Shown: one piece after another, positions 63,597 through 64,000 of the stretch | How the letters are laid out: every line of letters starts with the position of its first letter | How positions within the stretch are numbered: position 1 is the first letter of the stretch | Made by a program: the position numbers and the translations under genes | The notes under the pieces: model-generated | What the model was told of the DNA's origin: nothing | The model's database searches: none | What the model saw: only the letters and a program-made list of their open reading frames with translations | Source: AP-15 sp035503615 | Lineage (GTDB): Bacteria > Pseudomonadota > Alphaproteobacteria > ATCC43930 > CGMCC-115725 | NCBI GenBank assembly: GCA_035503615.1 | Contig: DATJTI010000032.1 | Coordinates: 1-64,000, forward strand | Length of the DNA stretch: 64,000 nt | Reading direction: 5' to 3'

Positions 63597-64000
63597 ATGA
63601 ACGCGGTGGTTATCATCTTTCCCGGCTCGAACCGCGAGCGCGATGTGTGCATGGCCTTGGAGCGCGCTGGCGGATGTGAGCCCAAGCGGGTCTGGCATGG
63701 CGAGACGAGCCTGCCCCGATGCGACCTGATCGTACTGCCCGGCGGCTTCGCCTATGGCGATTATTTGCGCTGCGGGGCGATGGCGGCGCATTCGCCGGTC
63801 ATGCGCGAGGTGCGCGCGCGAGCCGAGCGGGGAACTCCAGTGCTCGGCATCTGCAACGGCTTCCAGATCCTGACCGAGGCCGGGATGCTGCCGGGCGCGT
63901 TGCTGCCGAACCGCTCGCTGCGCTTCTCCTGCCGCGATATTCATCTCAAGGTCGAGAACATTGAGACGATCTTCACTTGCGGCTACGCGGCGGGCCAGAC
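63597..64000 (+). CDS. purQ: Phosphoribosylformylglycinamidine synthase subunit PurQ (truncated by window edge)
   Basis: The first ~134 residues are in view and the gene runs off the right edge. The class I glutaminase nucleophile Cys is in GTPVLGICNGFQIL, and LPGGFAYGDYLRCGAMAA is the PurQ signature. It supplies ammonia to PurL. It starts 190 bp from the divergent histidine kinase start, so it needs its own promoter there, separate from purS. Confidence 0.96.
   Translation, partial: MNAVVIIFPGSNRERDVCMALERAGGCEPKRVWHGETSLPRCDLIVLPGGFAYGDYLRCGAMAAHSPVMREVRARAERGTPVLGICNGFQILTEAGMLPGALLPNRSLRFSCRDIHLKVENIETIFTCGYAAGQ

Overview
This 64 kb window is high-GC chromosomal DNA from an alphaproteobacterium. 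A Rhodospirillales-like lineage is my inference, from gene content and order only: an isoaspartate methyltransferase-like gene, tolC, a PopZ-like gene and valS in a row; purB, a DUF1476 protein, purS and purQ in one neighbourhood; and a soluble NAD-linked molybdenum formate dehydrogenase operon. I found no rRNA or tRNA genes.

Layout. (1) 1-727: the end of a CRISPR array (36-bp repeats, about 37-bp spacers, no cas genes in view). Its last repeat is cut short beside a ~186-bp element with inverted ends that looks like an internally deleted insertion sequence. (2) 728-7243: an EmrAB-type drug efflux pair divergent from a LysR regulator with a perfect operator-like dyad between them, then a two-gene GMC oxidoreductase/gluconate-dehydrogenase-subunit-3 unit. 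(3) 7399-11146: a frameshifted integrase remnant, then bioA-bioF-bioD preceded by only the last ~55 codons of bioB. (4) 11499-30758: a ComEC-like metallo-beta-lactamase-fold gene and, facing it, an eight-gene overlapping cluster of about 17.5 kb. That cluster encodes a 1,559-residue protein resembling DUF6603 proteins, three unrecognised proteins (511, 313 and 1,412 residues), a protein with a Fibrobacter-type C-terminal domain, a double GT2 glycosyltransferase and two collagen-like Gly-X-Y proteins. It is the best candidate here for an undescribed system. (5) 31248-34140: a catabolic-looking set (amidohydrolase, SDR, luciferase-like monooxygenase). (6) 34642-45973: a formate dehydrogenase regulator divergent from fdsG-fdsB-fdsA-fdhD-fdsD, then two paired amidases, two paired NIPSNAP proteins and a two-domain alpha/beta-barrel protein. 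(7) 46156-64000: housekeeping genes (folK, pcm-like, tolC, popZ-like, valS, rlpA-like, an RluA-type pseudouridine synthase, purB, purS, purQ) interspersed with a toxin-antitoxin pair, a TauD-type dioxygenase, an NRDE protein and a hybrid histidine kinase between purS and purQ.

How the genes work together. The fds block makes a complete cytoplasmic formate dehydrogenase (gamma, beta, alpha and delta subunits plus the FdhD sulfur carrier), apparently under its divergent regulator; the adjacent amidases could supply substrate, but that is inference. The biotin block can supply the three steps to dethiobiotin, but its BioB is broken, so a second bioB or biotin uptake is needed. The purine genes are scattered and purC is not in the window. 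The 11.5-30.8 kb cluster shows strong translational coupling, no recognisable signal peptides and no secretion genes, and its function is unknown.
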